Of a stretch of DNA of 64,000 bases, positions 44,338 through 52,754 are shown piece after piece (position 1 is the stretch's first letter; every line of letters starts with the position of its first letter). This DNA comes from an uncultured Tateyamaria sp. GTDB taxonomy: Bacteria; Pseudomonadota; Alphaproteobacteria; Rhodobacterales; Rhodobacteraceae. The notes under the pieces are model-generated. The model saw only the letters and a list, made by a program, of their open reading frames with translations, was not told where the DNA came from and searched no databases. The translations under genes were made by a program, and so were the position numbers. The stretch covers positions 248,001-312,000 of the forward strand of contig NZ_CANLAG010000001.1 in NCBI RefSeq assembly GCF_947488715.1, written 5' to 3'.

Positions 44338-44382
44338 CCGCACGGTCGGGTTAATGCAGCGTGCGCTGGGCAGAGGTGGGCA

Positions 44383-44491
44383 AAACTGTGCAGTTTCACG
44401 CGCAAACTGTACGTTTTGCGCGGTCTGGAAACCGGCCGAAACGGCGCAATATCGGGAAAGTGTGCAGTTTCCCCGGCAAACTGTACAGTTT
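44383..44491. promoter_or_regulatory. cluster of four 14-base palindromic boxes between convergent genes
   Basis: Boxes AAACTGTGCAGTTT (44383-44396), AAACTGTACGTTTT (44404-44417), AAAGTGTGCAGTTT (44457-44470) and AAACTGTACAGTTT (44478-44491) share the consensus AAACTGTRCAGTTT. They form two pairs; within each pair the boxes start 21 bases apart with a 7-base spacer, and the pairs start 74 bases apart. Such phasing suggests cooperative binding of a dimeric protein on one face of the helix. They lie in the 284-base gap between the ends of imuB and the MFS gene, not at a promoter of either. Confidence 0.7.
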
Positions 44492-44621
44492 ACGGCGGCT
44501 TGGCCCCCGCATCCGCGTTAACCCGCTGGTAAGGGCTTGTGCCGCGTTAACCTTGGTTAAAATTTGCTGAACAAATGAAGCGGGCAGGTGGGTGTGACGC
44601 CCGATCCGCGCGCGCCGGGCG

Positions 44622-45911
44622 CTAGGCCGGGTCCGCGTCAATCCGTTTGACCAGCACAAAGGTCAGGATCACGGCCACGAGGAGGCAGGCGGCACCCACA
44701 CACCAGGCGACGGGCGTGGAGTAGATCTCTGCGATTGCGCCGACGGCCATCAGGCCCACTGCGGCACCCAATTGCTGTATCAACGACCTCAGAGACAGCA
44801 TCGTGGACCGTTGGTGGTCCGGGACGCATGTGTGCAGGATGCTGCTGGCCGGTGTTTCGCTGGCACCCAGCACGATGGAATAGAGAATGAAGGCGGCAAC
44901 AAAGCCCGCGATGCCAGCCTGAAGCGCCAGCGCAATCTGGAGGCCAGCGAGGCAGGCAAAGGTCGCCATAAGCGTGACTGCGTGCCGCCGGTTGAACATC
45001 CGGCTGATCCAAGGGGACAGCCACGCGCCAAATGCAATGGAAAAGAAATAGGTCGCGGTCAGGACGCCAATCAGCGTGTTGGCATAGCCCGCGTCGAGCA
45101 TGGGCCGTGCGTGGGTTGGCCAGATCACCTCGACCGGGTTGGTGGCCATGAGGGCCAGCGCCAAGGCCGCCAAGAGCACCGACAGTGTGGGGTGTTTCAG
45201 CGCCAGACGCCCCGCGTCCCCGATCACGGTGGGGACATTCGAGAACCCGTACCACAGCGCGTTGGGGGCCAGTGTGCGCGGTGTTTCGGTGATGGCAAGG
45301 ACGGTGAAGGCGAAGACGCCGAGCATCACGCCAAAGCTGGTCACATAGGAGACGTCATAGACGCTGAACCCGTATGTCACGGCCTGTGCGCCCAGAAGGT
45401 CCGGCAGGACGCCGCCCGCAACCGCGCCAATCGCGAGACCCATGGCATTGGCCCATTGCGCCTGGGCCAGGGCGGGCTGCACGTCGGTGTGCGGCGCGGT
45501 GGTTTTGAAGGTTTCGACAAACCACGCATCCAACGTGCCCGAGCGCAGGGCGCGCCCAAAGCCGATGCAGACAAAGGAGAGCGCGAGGACGTAGAAGTCG
45601 CGGGTTGCGAGAAAGAGCGCGATGGATATCAAGCTGGCGACCACAGCGGCGAGGAAGACCGGTTTGCGGCCTATGCTGTCGGCCAGCCCGCCAAACGGGA
45701 GTTCGAGCGTCATGGTGGTCAGCGCGTAGATCCCGAAGAGCACGGATATCTGAAACAGGTCCATGCCACGGTCGGTCAGCGCCAACGCCACAACGGCAAC
45801 TGTCAGGCCCATCGCAAAGCGGTCGAGGAACTGGTGTATCTGAAACGTCCGAATGTGTCGCTGCGCCGGGCCGGGCAGCGCGGAAAAAGAGAATTCGGTT
45901 TCAGGGGCCAT
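44622..45911 (-). CDS. MFS transporter
   Basis: A 429-residue major facilitator with 12 predicted helices. The loop 2-3 motif is GGLADSIGRKPVFLAA, and helix 5/8 features (FGRALRSGTLDAWFVETF) resemble the DHA1-like drug or metabolite exporters. ATG at 45911 is favoured; neither it nor the GTG at 45944 has a good ribosome site. It ends in the gap that carries the four palindromic boxes and starts 67 bases from the paaK end, on the same strand, so it could be the third gene of a paaI-paaK-MFS unit. Confidence 0.86.
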   Translation of the reverse strand: MAPETEFSFSALPGPAQRHIRTFQIHQFLDRFAMGLTVAVVALALTDRGMDLFQISVLFGIYALTTMTLELPFGGLADSIGRKPVFLAAVVASLISIALFLATRDFYVLALSFVCIGFGRALRSGTLDAWFVETFKTTAPHTDVQPALAQAQWANAMGLAIGAVAGGVLPDLLGAQAVTYGFSVYDVSYVTSFGVMLGVFAFTVLAITETPRTLAPNALWYGFSNVPTVIGDAGRLALKHPTLSVLLAALALALMATNPVEVIWPTHARPMLDAGYANTLIGVLTATYFFSIAFGAWLSPWISRMFNRRHAVTLMATFACLAGLQIALALQAGIAGFVAAFILYSIVLGASETPASSILHTCVPDHQRSTMLSLRSLIQQLGAAVGLMAVGAIAEIYSTPVAWCVGAACLLVAVILTFVLVKRIDADPA

Positions 45912-45977
45912 GGGTGGACTATTGGCGTTGTTGCCGGTGCGCACAACTGTTTAAGCGGCTTGGTGCGTATGGTGCGG

Positions 45978-47255
45978 TTACCGGTTGTCGACGATGCGCA
46001 CGGCCTTGCCCTGGGACCGGGCGACCGATCCGGGTGCGCCGACTGTGACCTGAACCGAGATGCCGATGCTGTCCTTGATCCGGGCGGCGAGGGCTGTGCC
46101 TGCGGCCGGGTCTGGCCCTTCGCAGCGGATTTCCATTACGTCCATGCGGTCGGGTTTGGTCAGTTCGATCTGGAAGTGCGGGGCGAGGCCAGGGGTGGCC
46201 ATCAGGCATTCTTCGATCTGGGTCGGGAAGACGTTGACACCGCGCAGGATGATCATGTCGTCGCTGCGGCCTGTGACCTTTTCCATGCGGCGCATGCTGC
46301 GCGCTGTGCCGGGCAGCAGGCGAGTGAGGTCGCGGGTGCGGTAGCGGATGATCGGGAACGCTTCCTTGGTCAGGGAGGTGAAGACCAGTTCGCCCATCTC
46401 GCCGTCGGCGACGGGTTGGCCGGTGGTGGGGTCGATGATTTCGGGGAAAAAGTGGTCTTCCCAGATGTGGAGGCCGTCTTTGGTTTCGACGCATTCCATG
46501 GAGACGCCGGGGCCGATGACCTCGCTCAGACCGTAGATGTCGACGGCGTGCATGTCGAAGGCCTGTTCGATTTCGGTGCGCATGGCGTTGGTCCAGGGTT
46601 CGGCGCCGAAGATGCCGACCTCGAGGCTGGAGGCGCGGGGGTCGAGGCCCTGTTCGTGGAATTCGTCGAGCACGGAGAGTGCGTAGGAGGGGGTGATGGT
46701 GATGCCCTTGGGTTTGAAGTCTTGGATCAGGCGGACCTGTCTGGGGGTCATGCCACCCGAGATGGGAATTGTGCTGAGGCCCAGTGCGTCGGCGCCGAGG
46801 TGGATGCCGAGCCCGCCGGTAAAGAGGCCGTAGCCGTAGGCGTTGTGCAAGAGGTCACCCGGCTGCATCCCCGCCGCGCGCAGGGAGCGAGCGACGACCT
46901 GGCCCCAGTGGTCCAAGTCGGATTGGGTGTAGCCCACGACGGTCGGTTGCCCGGTGGTGCCGGAGGAGGCGTGGATGCGTTTGACCTGATCCCGTGGCAC
47001 GGCGAACATGCCGAAGGGGTAATTTGCACGCAGGTCGGATTTCACGGTGAAGGGGAATTTGGCCAGGTCGGACAGGTCGGTCAGGTCGTCGGGGTGCACG
47101 CCTGCCGCGTCGAAGGCCTGGGTATAGTGCGGGACGTTGGCGTAGGCATGTGCCAGCGACCAGCGCAGGCGGTCGGTCTGAAGGGCCGTGATTTCATCGC
47201 GGCTGGCGATTTCGATAGGGTCCAGCGTGCTACGGTCGGGGGTGAGATCCTTCAT
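45978..47255 (-). CDS. paaK: phenylacetate-CoA ligase
   Basis: A 425-residue adenylate-forming ligase that activates phenylacetate to its CoA ester. The ATP loop is HASSGTTGQPTVVGYT, and FGAEPWTNAMR, DIYGLSEVIGPGVSMEC, YRTRDLTRLLPG and RSDDMIILRGVNVFP are PaaK signatures. The start overlaps the paaI stop (ATGA). The ring-oxygenase genes paaABCDE are not in the window, so the remaining pathway must lie elsewhere if present. Confidence 0.95.
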   Translation of the reverse strand: MKDLTPDRSTLDPIEIASRDEITALQTDRLRWSLAHAYANVPHYTQAFDAAGVHPDDLTDLSDLAKFPFTVKSDLRANYPFGMFAVPRDQVKRIHASSGTTGQPTVVGYTQSDLDHWGQVVARSLRAAGMQPGDLLHNAYGYGLFTGGLGIHLGADALGLSTIPISGGMTPRQVRLIQDFKPKGITITPSYALSVLDEFHEQGLDPRASSLEVGIFGAEPWTNAMRTEIEQAFDMHAVDIYGLSEVIGPGVSMECVETKDGLHIWEDHFFPEIIDPTTGQPVADGEMGELVFTSLTKEAFPIIRYRTRDLTRLLPGTARSMRRMEKVTGRSDDMIILRGVNVFPTQIEECLMATPGLAPHFQIELTKPDRMDVMEIRCEGPDPAAGTALAARIKDSIGISVQVTVGAPGSVARSQGKAVRIVDNR

Positions 47256-47686
47256 GGCTGGTCCTCGTCGAAATGGGTGCCGGAGATGGTGCGGGACAGG
47301 CCGCGGAAGAGGGCGACCGTGCGGCCGTCACTGCCGGTGACGGTGACGTCATAGGTGCCGGAGCGGCCCTGGCGGGCTGTTTCGGTCGCGGTGGCGGTCA
47401 GGGTTTCGCCGGGTTGGCCCGGCGAGAGGTAGGTGATCTGGTTTTGCTGGGCCACGGTCAGGGTGTTGTAGGTGTTGCAGGCAAAGGCAAAGGCGCTGTC
47501 GGCGAGAGTGAAGATCATGCCGCCGTGGCATATGCCGTGGCCGTTCAGCATATCAGGCCGCACGGTCATGGTGAGTGTTGCCGTGCCGGGGCCGACATCG
47601 GCAATTGCGAGGCCCAGCGACTGGCTGGCGACATCCTTGGCCCACATCGCCTCGGCGCAGCGGGTGGCACGGTCGTTCGGGGTCAT
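47252..47686 (-). CDS. paaI: hydroxyphenylacetyl-CoA thioesterase PaaI
   Basis: A 144-residue hotdog-fold thioesterase. MLNGHGICHGGMIFTLADSA contains the HGG and the catalytic-type Asp/Asn region of PaaI, and FACNTY and GRSGTYDVTV follow as in the family. In the phenylacetate pathway it removes CoA from dead-end hydroxylated intermediates. It leads the paaI-paaK pair with a 4-base overlap. Confidence 0.93.
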   Translation of the reverse strand: MTPNDRATRCAEAMWAKDVASQSLGLAIADVGPGTATLTMTVRPDMLNGHGICHGGMIFTLADSAFAFACNTYNTLTVAQQNQITYLSPGQPGETLTATATETARQGRSGTYDVTVTGSDGRTVALFRGLSRTISGTHFDEDQP

Positions 47687-47798
47687 TGCGGCCTCATGTG
47701 TTTCCGATTGACCTAGTGTTGCCCCGATTTTGTAACGCTTTCAAGCATTCCCGTCAGACCCTCTTGAAATGTTGGATTTGTCGCGCAACTGTCATGGC

Positions 47799-48146
47799 AT
47801 GACGTTGCACACGCCACCCCCGTCCAATTCCCGTGAAATGCCGAGCATGCAGGTTGCGTTTCACCGCACCGAACTGGCTGTTATCCTGTCGCTGTATGGG
47901 CGGATGGTGGCGGCGGGGGAGTGGCGCGACTATGGCATTTCCTGTTTGCGCGAAGTGGCCGTGTTTTCGGTGTTTCGGCGGACGGCGGAGAACCCGCTGT
48001 ACCGGATTGAGAAGCGTCCGAAGTTGCGGGGACGGCAGGGGATGTATGCGGTGATCGGGATCGACGGGCAGGTGCTGCGCCGTGGCCATGATCTGAAGAC
48101 GGTGCTGCGGGTGCTGGAGCGCAAGTTGATCCGCGCGGTCGAGTGA
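47799..48146 (+). CDS. DUF2794 domain protein
   Basis: A protein of about 115 residues matching DUF2794, a small alphaproteobacterial family: VAFHRTELAVILSLYGRMVA, GEWRDYGISCLREVAVFSVF, PLYRIEKRPKLRGRQGMYAV and GHDLKTVLRVLERKL are its conserved blocks. The start is uncertain: ATG at 47799 or 47769 are both in frame, and neither has a clear ribosome site. Function is unknown. A family A repeat with two stem-loops follows. Confidence 0.85.
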   Translation: MTLHTPPPSNSREMPSMQVAFHRTELAVILSLYGRMVAAGEWRDYGISCLREVAVFSVFRRTAENPLYRIEKRPKLRGRQGMYAVIGIDGQVLRRGHDLKTVLRVLERKLIRAVE

Positions 48147-48186
48147 TCCAATTGTCCGCTGGCGCGGGCGCTATCTATTCTTTTTG

Positions 48187-48286
48187 ACGAGGGGGCTGTC
48201 TGCCCCCTCGCGCTCCCGTTGTTCCTTAACGAGGGGGCTGTCTGCCCCCTCGTGCTCCCCCGAAGGTATTTCCGGCGAAAGGAAAG
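48187..48286 (+). repeat. family A dispersed repeat, copy 3, with doubled stem-loop
   Basis: Two identical 24-base units (48187-48210 and 48229-48252), each a stem CGAGGGGGC-TGTCT-GCCCCCTCG, are followed by the tail CCCCCGAAGGTATTTCCGG and CGAAAGGAAAG. It fills the gap between the convergent ends of DUF2794 and the NlpC/P60 gene, so it may work as a two-way terminator or mRNA stabiliser. Confidence 0.7.
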
Positions 48287-48288
48287 GG

Positions 48289-49071
48289 TCAGGGGCGTTT
48301 GTGGGCGGTGATGTCGCCGCCGTTTTTTTGGGCGATGCGGGTGGTTGCGGTTGCGATGGGTTCTTCGACCACGGACATGTGGAACGCGTTGGCGTGGATC
48401 ATGTGGGTTGGAGAGGTGACGAGGGCCACGTGGCCTTTCCAGAACAGGAGGTCACCTGTGGTGTAGGGTCCTGTGGCGTCTGGGAAGGCGTTTTGTTGCA
48501 GGTCACTGTCGCCGGGGCAGGGCGTTCCGGCCATGGTCAGGGCGATTTGGGTGAGGCCGGAGCAATCGATGCCCGCGCGGGTGTTGCCGCCCCAGAGGTA
48601 TGGTGTGCCGAGAAACAGCCGGGCAGTGTCTGTTGGGGTCATCTTGTAGGGCAGCGGCGCGATTTGAGCCTTGGGGACGTGGCCGTGCGGGGTTTCGATA
48701 AAGTCCGGTGTTTCGGCCAGGGCCGTGAGGCGGGTGCCGAAGGTCAGGGACGTGGTGTCGGGTGATTTGATATTGGCCTGTGCGTAGGCATGGGCCGCCG
48801 GGTTGATGACAATGTGGCTGGGATCTGTGCGGGGGCCAATGGCGGAGGTGGGGACAAAGCCCACATAGCCGTCGAGGTCGGCCCGGATATAGGCGTATGC
48901 GCCCTGGATGCCGAGGATCGTGACGGTGGCACCTGCGATCAGTTGCCGGTCTCTGGGGCCGTCCGGGCGGCGCAGGAGGTCGGCGTGCGGGGCGATGATC
49001 TGGCCCGGACGGGTGCCGTCGACCAGATGGGGGTCGGGGGTCAGCCTTGGGTCTGTTTCCATCGGCGTCAC
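48289..49071 (-). CDS. NlpC/P60 family cell-wall peptidase
   Basis: A 260-residue protein with an N-terminal SH3-like region (LIAGATVTILGIQGAYAYIR, GYVGFVP) and a C-terminal NlpC/P60 domain: Cys nucleophile in RAGIDCSGLTQIAL, His in WKGHVALV and His/Asn in MIHANAFHMS. It would cleave gamma-D-glutamyl bonds in peptidoglycan peptides; the absence of a signal peptide suggests a cytoplasmic recycling role, like dipeptidyl-peptidase VI. GTG at 49071 overlaps the aminopeptidase stop (GTGA); ATG at 49062 is an alternative. Confidence 0.9.
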   Translation of the reverse strand: MTPMETDPRLTPDPHLVDGTRPGQIIAPHADLLRRPDGPRDRQLIAGATVTILGIQGAYAYIRADLDGYVGFVPTSAIGPRTDPSHIVINPAAHAYAQANIKSPDTTSLTFGTRLTALAETPDFIETPHGHVPKAQIAPLPYKMTPTDTARLFLGTPYLWGGNTRAGIDCSGLTQIALTMAGTPCPGDSDLQQNAFPDATGPYTTGDLLFWKGHVALVTSPTHMIHANAFHMSVVEEPIATATTRIAQKNGGDITAHKRP

Positions 49072-50447
49072 TTGGCCAGCATTTGAGGCAGCGCGGCCAG
49101 CAGCGCGCGGGTGCCTTGGCCCACGCCGCCTTTGGCGCGGGCGGGGGCGTCGCCGGGTTGCCAGCCGTAAATGTCGAAGTGCATGTAGCGGCTTTGGCTG
49201 ACGAAGCGGCGCAGGAAGAGGGCGGCGGTGATGGACCCGGCGAACCCGCCTTTGGGGGCGTTGTCGAGGTCGGCGATGCCCGGTTCGATCATCGTCTCGT
49301 AGGGGGTGTGGAAGGGCATGCGCCAGACCGGGTCGGCCTGTGTGTCTGCGGCCTGTTCCAGTGCGGCGACGAGGCCCGCGTCGTCGGCATAGTAGGGGGC
49401 GAGGTCGGGGCCCACAGCGACGCGCGCAGCACCTGTGAGGGTGGCCATGGAGATGATCAGGTCTGGCGTGTCTTCGTCGGCAAGTGCCAGCGCGTCGGCG
49501 AGCACGAGGCGGCCTTCGGCGTCGGTGTTGTTGATCTCGACCGTCAGGCCTTTGCGCGAGGTCAGGATGTCGCCGGGGCGGAAGGCGTTGCCGGACACGC
49601 TGTTTTCCACGGCGGGGATCAGCAGGCGCAGTTGCACGGGCATGTCGGTCGCCATGATCATCTGGGCCAGCCCGAGGGTGGCGGCCGCGCCGCCCATGTC
49701 CTTTTTCATCAGGCCCATGGAGGCGCCGGGTTTGAGGTTGAGGCCGCCGGTGTCAAAGCAGACGCCCTTGCCCACCAGTGTGACGGTTGGTCCGGTGTCG
49801 CCCCAGCGCAGGTCGATCAGGCGCGGGGCGCGGTCGGCGGCGCGGCCAACGGTATGGATCAGGGGGAAATTGGCGCCCAGCAGAGCGTCACCCGCGGTGA
49901 CGGTGATGGCCGCGCCGAAGCGGTCGGCCAGGTCGCGCGCGGCGGTTTCGAGGTCTGGTGGCCCCATGTCGCTGGCGGGTGTGTTGATCAGGGTGCGGGT
50001 CAGCGCCTCGCCATTGGCGATGTCGGTGACGCGTTGCGCGTCGATGCCGTCGGGGGCGGTGAGTTGGGCGCGCATGGGCGACTGCGCCTTGTACCGGTCA
50101 AAGCGGTAGCTGGCGAGCAACCAGCCCAGTGCCTCGACTTCGGCGGTGGCGGTGTCGAGGCTGTGGTGCAGGGTGTAGGTGCCTGCGGGCAGGCGCGCGG
50201 CCCCTGCGGCGAGGTGAAAGCGGCCACGTGCGCGGGTGGCCGGGGTGCCGTAACCGATGGCAGCGCAGGCGATACCGTCCGGTCCGGGGCAGGTCAGCAC
50301 CTGGCCCAGTGCGCCGGTGAACCCTTGGGCCGTGGCCCATGCGCGGGTTGCATCGTTTTGTGTGTCGATCCAGTGGTGCGCCGCCTCTTCGTCCAGCAGA
50401 TGCAGGGGAATGGCGGACGGGTCTGTAGCGGCGAAGGCCAGGGTCAT
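49068..50447 (-). CDS. leucyl aminopeptidase family protein (M17)
   Basis: A 459-residue M17 metallopeptidase. The two-zinc site is seen in LVGKGVCFDTGGLNLKP (Lys, Asp) and the family signature NTDAEGRLVLADAL; KKDMGGAAATLG is also conserved. ATG at 50447 follows AAAGGTG. It removes N-terminal residues from peptides. Its stop overlaps the NlpC/P60 start, and together they could degrade recycled wall peptides; this pairing is common in Rhodobacteraceae from memory. Confidence 0.93.
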   Translation of the reverse strand: MTLAFAATDPSAIPLHLLDEEAAHHWIDTQNDATRAWATAQGFTGALGQVLTCPGPDGIACAAIGYGTPATRARGRFHLAAGAARLPAGTYTLHHSLDTATAEVEALGWLLASYRFDRYKAQSPMRAQLTAPDGIDAQRVTDIANGEALTRTLINTPASDMGPPDLETAARDLADRFGAAITVTAGDALLGANFPLIHTVGRAADRAPRLIDLRWGDTGPTVTLVGKGVCFDTGGLNLKPGASMGLMKKDMGGAAATLGLAQMIMATDMPVQLRLLIPAVENSVSGNAFRPGDILTSRKGLTVEINNTDAEGRLVLADALALADEDTPDLIISMATLTGAARVAVGPDLAPYYADDAGLVAALEQAADTQADPVWRMPFHTPYETMIEPGIADLDNAPKGGFAGSITAALFLRRFVSQSRYMHFDIYGWQPGDAPARAKGGVGQGTRALLAALPQMLAK

Positions 50448-50515
50448 GTGCGGCACCTTTGAGTTGGGCAGGTGCTGCTGACCCTAGCTGCTTTGGCGGT
50501 CGCCGCAAGGGAGCG

Positions 50516-50905
50516 TCAGATGGTGATGTCCTGCAAGTCCCAGATGGCGGTCAGCGACCCCTCGCCTGTGCGGAGCAGGCGGCCCAGTGTTGCGGCCAGT
50601 GCCACCTGGTCGCGTGCCTCGGCGCAGGTGACCACATCGCGGGCGACCTGGGCCAGAACGGTCATGCCGATCTGGTCGGCGATGGCGATGAGCGAGCGGC
50701 TGGATTTGCGCAGCTCGTTCAGATTGCCCGCCCGGTACAACCGGTCGCAATGCGCCATGCGCAGGGCCAGTTCCTCCATCGCGCGGCAAACGACGTCCTC
50801 GGCGTTTACGGGATCCATTTCGGAATAGAGCGCGTCAAGCCGGTCGTGATTGACCTGCACAGGCTCTGCCAGCCGGATTTGTGTTACATTTGTCAAAACT
50901 CTCAC
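50516..50905 (-). CDS. conserved hypothetical, helical Hpt-like protein
   Basis: A 129-residue all-helical protein beginning at GTG 50905 with AGAAGAG just before it. The central RKSSRSLIAIADQIGMTVLA resembles the helix of Hpt domains in spacing but lacks a phospho-accepting His at the expected place (Ser/Arg instead), and MEELALRMAHCDRLYRAGNL precedes it. So it is either a distant or inactive Hpt relative or a different helical family. It stands 68 bases upstream of the aminopeptidase start on the same strand and could share its transcript. Confidence 0.65.
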   Translation of the reverse strand: MRVLTNVTQIRLAEPVQVNHDRLDALYSEMDPVNAEDVVCRAMEELALRMAHCDRLYRAGNLNELRKSSRSLIAIADQIGMTVLAQVARDVVTCAEARDQVALAATLGRLLRTGEGSLTAIWDLQDITI

Positions 50906-51064
50906 CTCTTCTCACCCAATGTGGTGTGCCCCCACGGCTATGAGGGTGATCGCATGAACACCGTTCCCAAATCGTTAGGGCGGAGTGGTCTTTTCGCTCG
51001 AATTTGCCGCGAATTCAGGCTAACCACCGCAGCCAGTACGAACAGGGACAGGCGGAACACCGAC

Positions 51065-51715
51065 ATGCACAGGGTCAAACCGTTACCGACATTTCTTTTG
51101 CAGCGGTATCAGGGGTGGAAGGCGACGACCTACACCGAGAACAGCGCGTGGTATCGACGCCTGGCGACCGAAGGGCAGCGGCCGCGGGCCATGATCATCT
51201 CGTGTTGTGACAGCCGGGTGCATGTCACATCCATCTTTGGCGCGGATCAGGGCGAGTTTTTCATCCACCGCAACATTGCCAACCTCGTGCCGCCCTATGA
51301 GCCGGACGGGGATCACCATGGCACGTCGGCGGCGGTCGAATATGCGGTGAACGTGTTGCAGGTTGCGCATCTGGTGGTGCTGGGACATTCGCGTTGCGGC
51401 GGGGTGCAGGGGTGTCTGGACATGTGCGAGGGCCGTGCGCCCGAGCTGGAGGAAAAGACCAGCTTTGTCGGGCGGTGGATGGATATCCTGAAACCGAAAT
51501 ACGATGAGGTGGCGACATTGTCCGATGACGGGTCAAAGTCGCGCAGGCTGGAACAGTTGGCGGTGGTCACATCCATGGAAAACCTGATGACCTTCCCCTT
51601 TGTCGAGGAGCGGGTGAACAATGGATCGCTGAGCATTCATGGCCTGTGGACCGACATCGCAGAGGGCAGCATGAGCCAGTTCATGGGCAAGACGCTTGAT
51701 TTTCAGCCTGTGTGA
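51065..51715 (+). CDS. beta-class carbonic anhydrase
   Basis: A 216-residue beta carbonic anhydrase. The zinc ligands are Cys48 with Asp50-region dyad (ISCCDSRVHV), His108 and Cys111 (VLGHSRCGGVQG); FFIHRNIANLVPPYEPD is also typical. It interconverts CO2 and bicarbonate. The frame is open far upstream, but ATG at 51065 begins the conserved part. A bicarbonate transporter gene of SbtA type follows after 58 bases, so the two probably cooperate. Confidence 0.95.
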   Translation: MHRVKPLPTFLLQRYQGWKATTYTENSAWYRRLATEGQRPRAMIISCCDSRVHVTSIFGADQGEFFIHRNIANLVPPYEPDGDHHGTSAAVEYAVNVLQVAHLVVLGHSRCGGVQGCLDMCEGRAPELEEKTSFVGRWMDILKPKYDEVATLSDDGSKSRRLEQLAVVTSMENLMTFPFVEERVNNGSLSIHGLWTDIAEGSMSQFMGKTLDFQPV

Positions 51716-51773
51716 CTTTGACTTTGCCGCACATCCGACCACGTGACCGGTTACACCTGCGAAAGAGGTCGAC

Positions 51774-52751
51774 ATGGATCAGATCCTGAGCCTGGCGGCG
51801 ACAAACCTGTTGTCGCCCATCATCCTGAGTTTTGCGCTGGGCGTTGCCGCGGCGCTTGCGCGGTCTGATCTGAACATTCCCGAGGCGGTGGCCAAGGGGA
51901 TGTCGATCTATCTGCTGTTTGCCATCGGGTTCAAGGGCGGCGTCAGCGTTGCGGATCACGGGTTGGACGTGACGCTGGGCCTGTCGCTCTTGGCGGGTGT
52001 GGTACTGTCGGCGGTGCTGCCGCTGATTGCCTTTGCGCTGTTGCAGGTGATGGGCAACCTGAGCCGTCTGGATGCGGCGGCGGTGGCGGCGCACTACGGG
52101 TCGATCTCGATCGTCACCTTTGTGGCGGCGACATCCGTTCTGGAGGGCAGCGGGATCGCGTCCGAGGGGTACATGGTCGCCGTGGCTGCCGCGATGGAGG
52201 CCCCGGCCATCCTGTCGGCGCTGTGGCTGATTTCGCGGGGGGGCGACAGCCGCCGGATGGACAGCGACCTGTTGCGCGAGATCATGCTGAACGGGTCCAT
52301 CGTGCTGCTGGTGGGCAGTTTCCTCATTGGTTGGATCACCGGTGCAGAGGGGCTGGCCAAGATCGAGGCGTTTATCGTGTCGCCGTTCCAGGGTGTGCTG
52401 TGCCTGTTCCTGTTGGACATGGGTCTGGTCGCGGGGCGTGGCCTGCGCGGCGGGTCGGGGGTGCTCAGGCCCGGTGTGCTGACCTTTGGCATGGTGATGC
52501 CGCTGGTGGGGGCGACGCTGGGGCTTGGCACCGGCCTGTTGCTGGGTTTGACCACGGGGGGCGTGGCGCTGTTTATGGTGCTGTCGGCCTCGGCCAGCTA
52601 TATCGCGGTGCCTGCGGCGATGCGTGTGGCCCTGCCCGAGGCGAACCCGTCCATTTACCTTACCCTGTCGCTGGGGGTGACGTTTCCATTCAATCTGACG
52701 CTTGGCATCCCGATCTATGTGGCCATCGCCAGTGCGCTGACCGGAGGATAA
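51774..52751 (+). CDS. sbtA: SbtA-type sodium-dependent bicarbonate transporter
   Basis: A 325-residue membrane protein of the SbtA family (formerly DUF897): NLLSPIILSFALGVAAALAR at the start, KGMSIYLLFAIGFKGGVSVA, AAHYGSISIVTFVAATSVLE and SASASYIAVPAAMRVALPEA are conserved. About ten helices in two repeats are expected. In cyanobacteria SbtA is a high-affinity Na+/HCO3- symporter. Its position between a carbonic anhydrase and an SbtB-like gene supports a bicarbonate role here. Confidence 0.9.
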   Translation: MDQILSLAATNLLSPIILSFALGVAAALARSDLNIPEAVAKGMSIYLLFAIGFKGGVSVADHGLDVTLGLSLLAGVVLSAVLPLIAFALLQVMGNLSRLDAAAVAAHYGSISIVTFVAATSVLEGSGIASEGYMVAVAAAMEAPAILSALWLISRGGDSRRMDSDLLREIMLNGSIVLLVGSFLIGWITGAEGLAKIEAFIVSPFQGVLCLFLLDMGLVAGRGLRGGSGVLRPGVLTFGMVMPLVGATLGLGTGLLLGLTTGGVALFMVLSASASYIAVPAAMRVALPEANPSIYLTLSLGVTFPFNLTLGIPIYVAIASALTGG

Positions 52752-52754
52752 GCC

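Noticed and set aside
44772-47354. 860-codon open frame on the plus strand
   Set aside because: It runs antisense across the MFS gene and paaK, both of which have clear family motifs on the minus strand. Its translation has no recognisable fold and is a high-GC shadow.
50516-50905. Active Hpt phosphotransfer protein
   Set aside because: The helix pattern is similar but the phospho-accepting His is missing at the expected place, so I kept it as a hypothetical.
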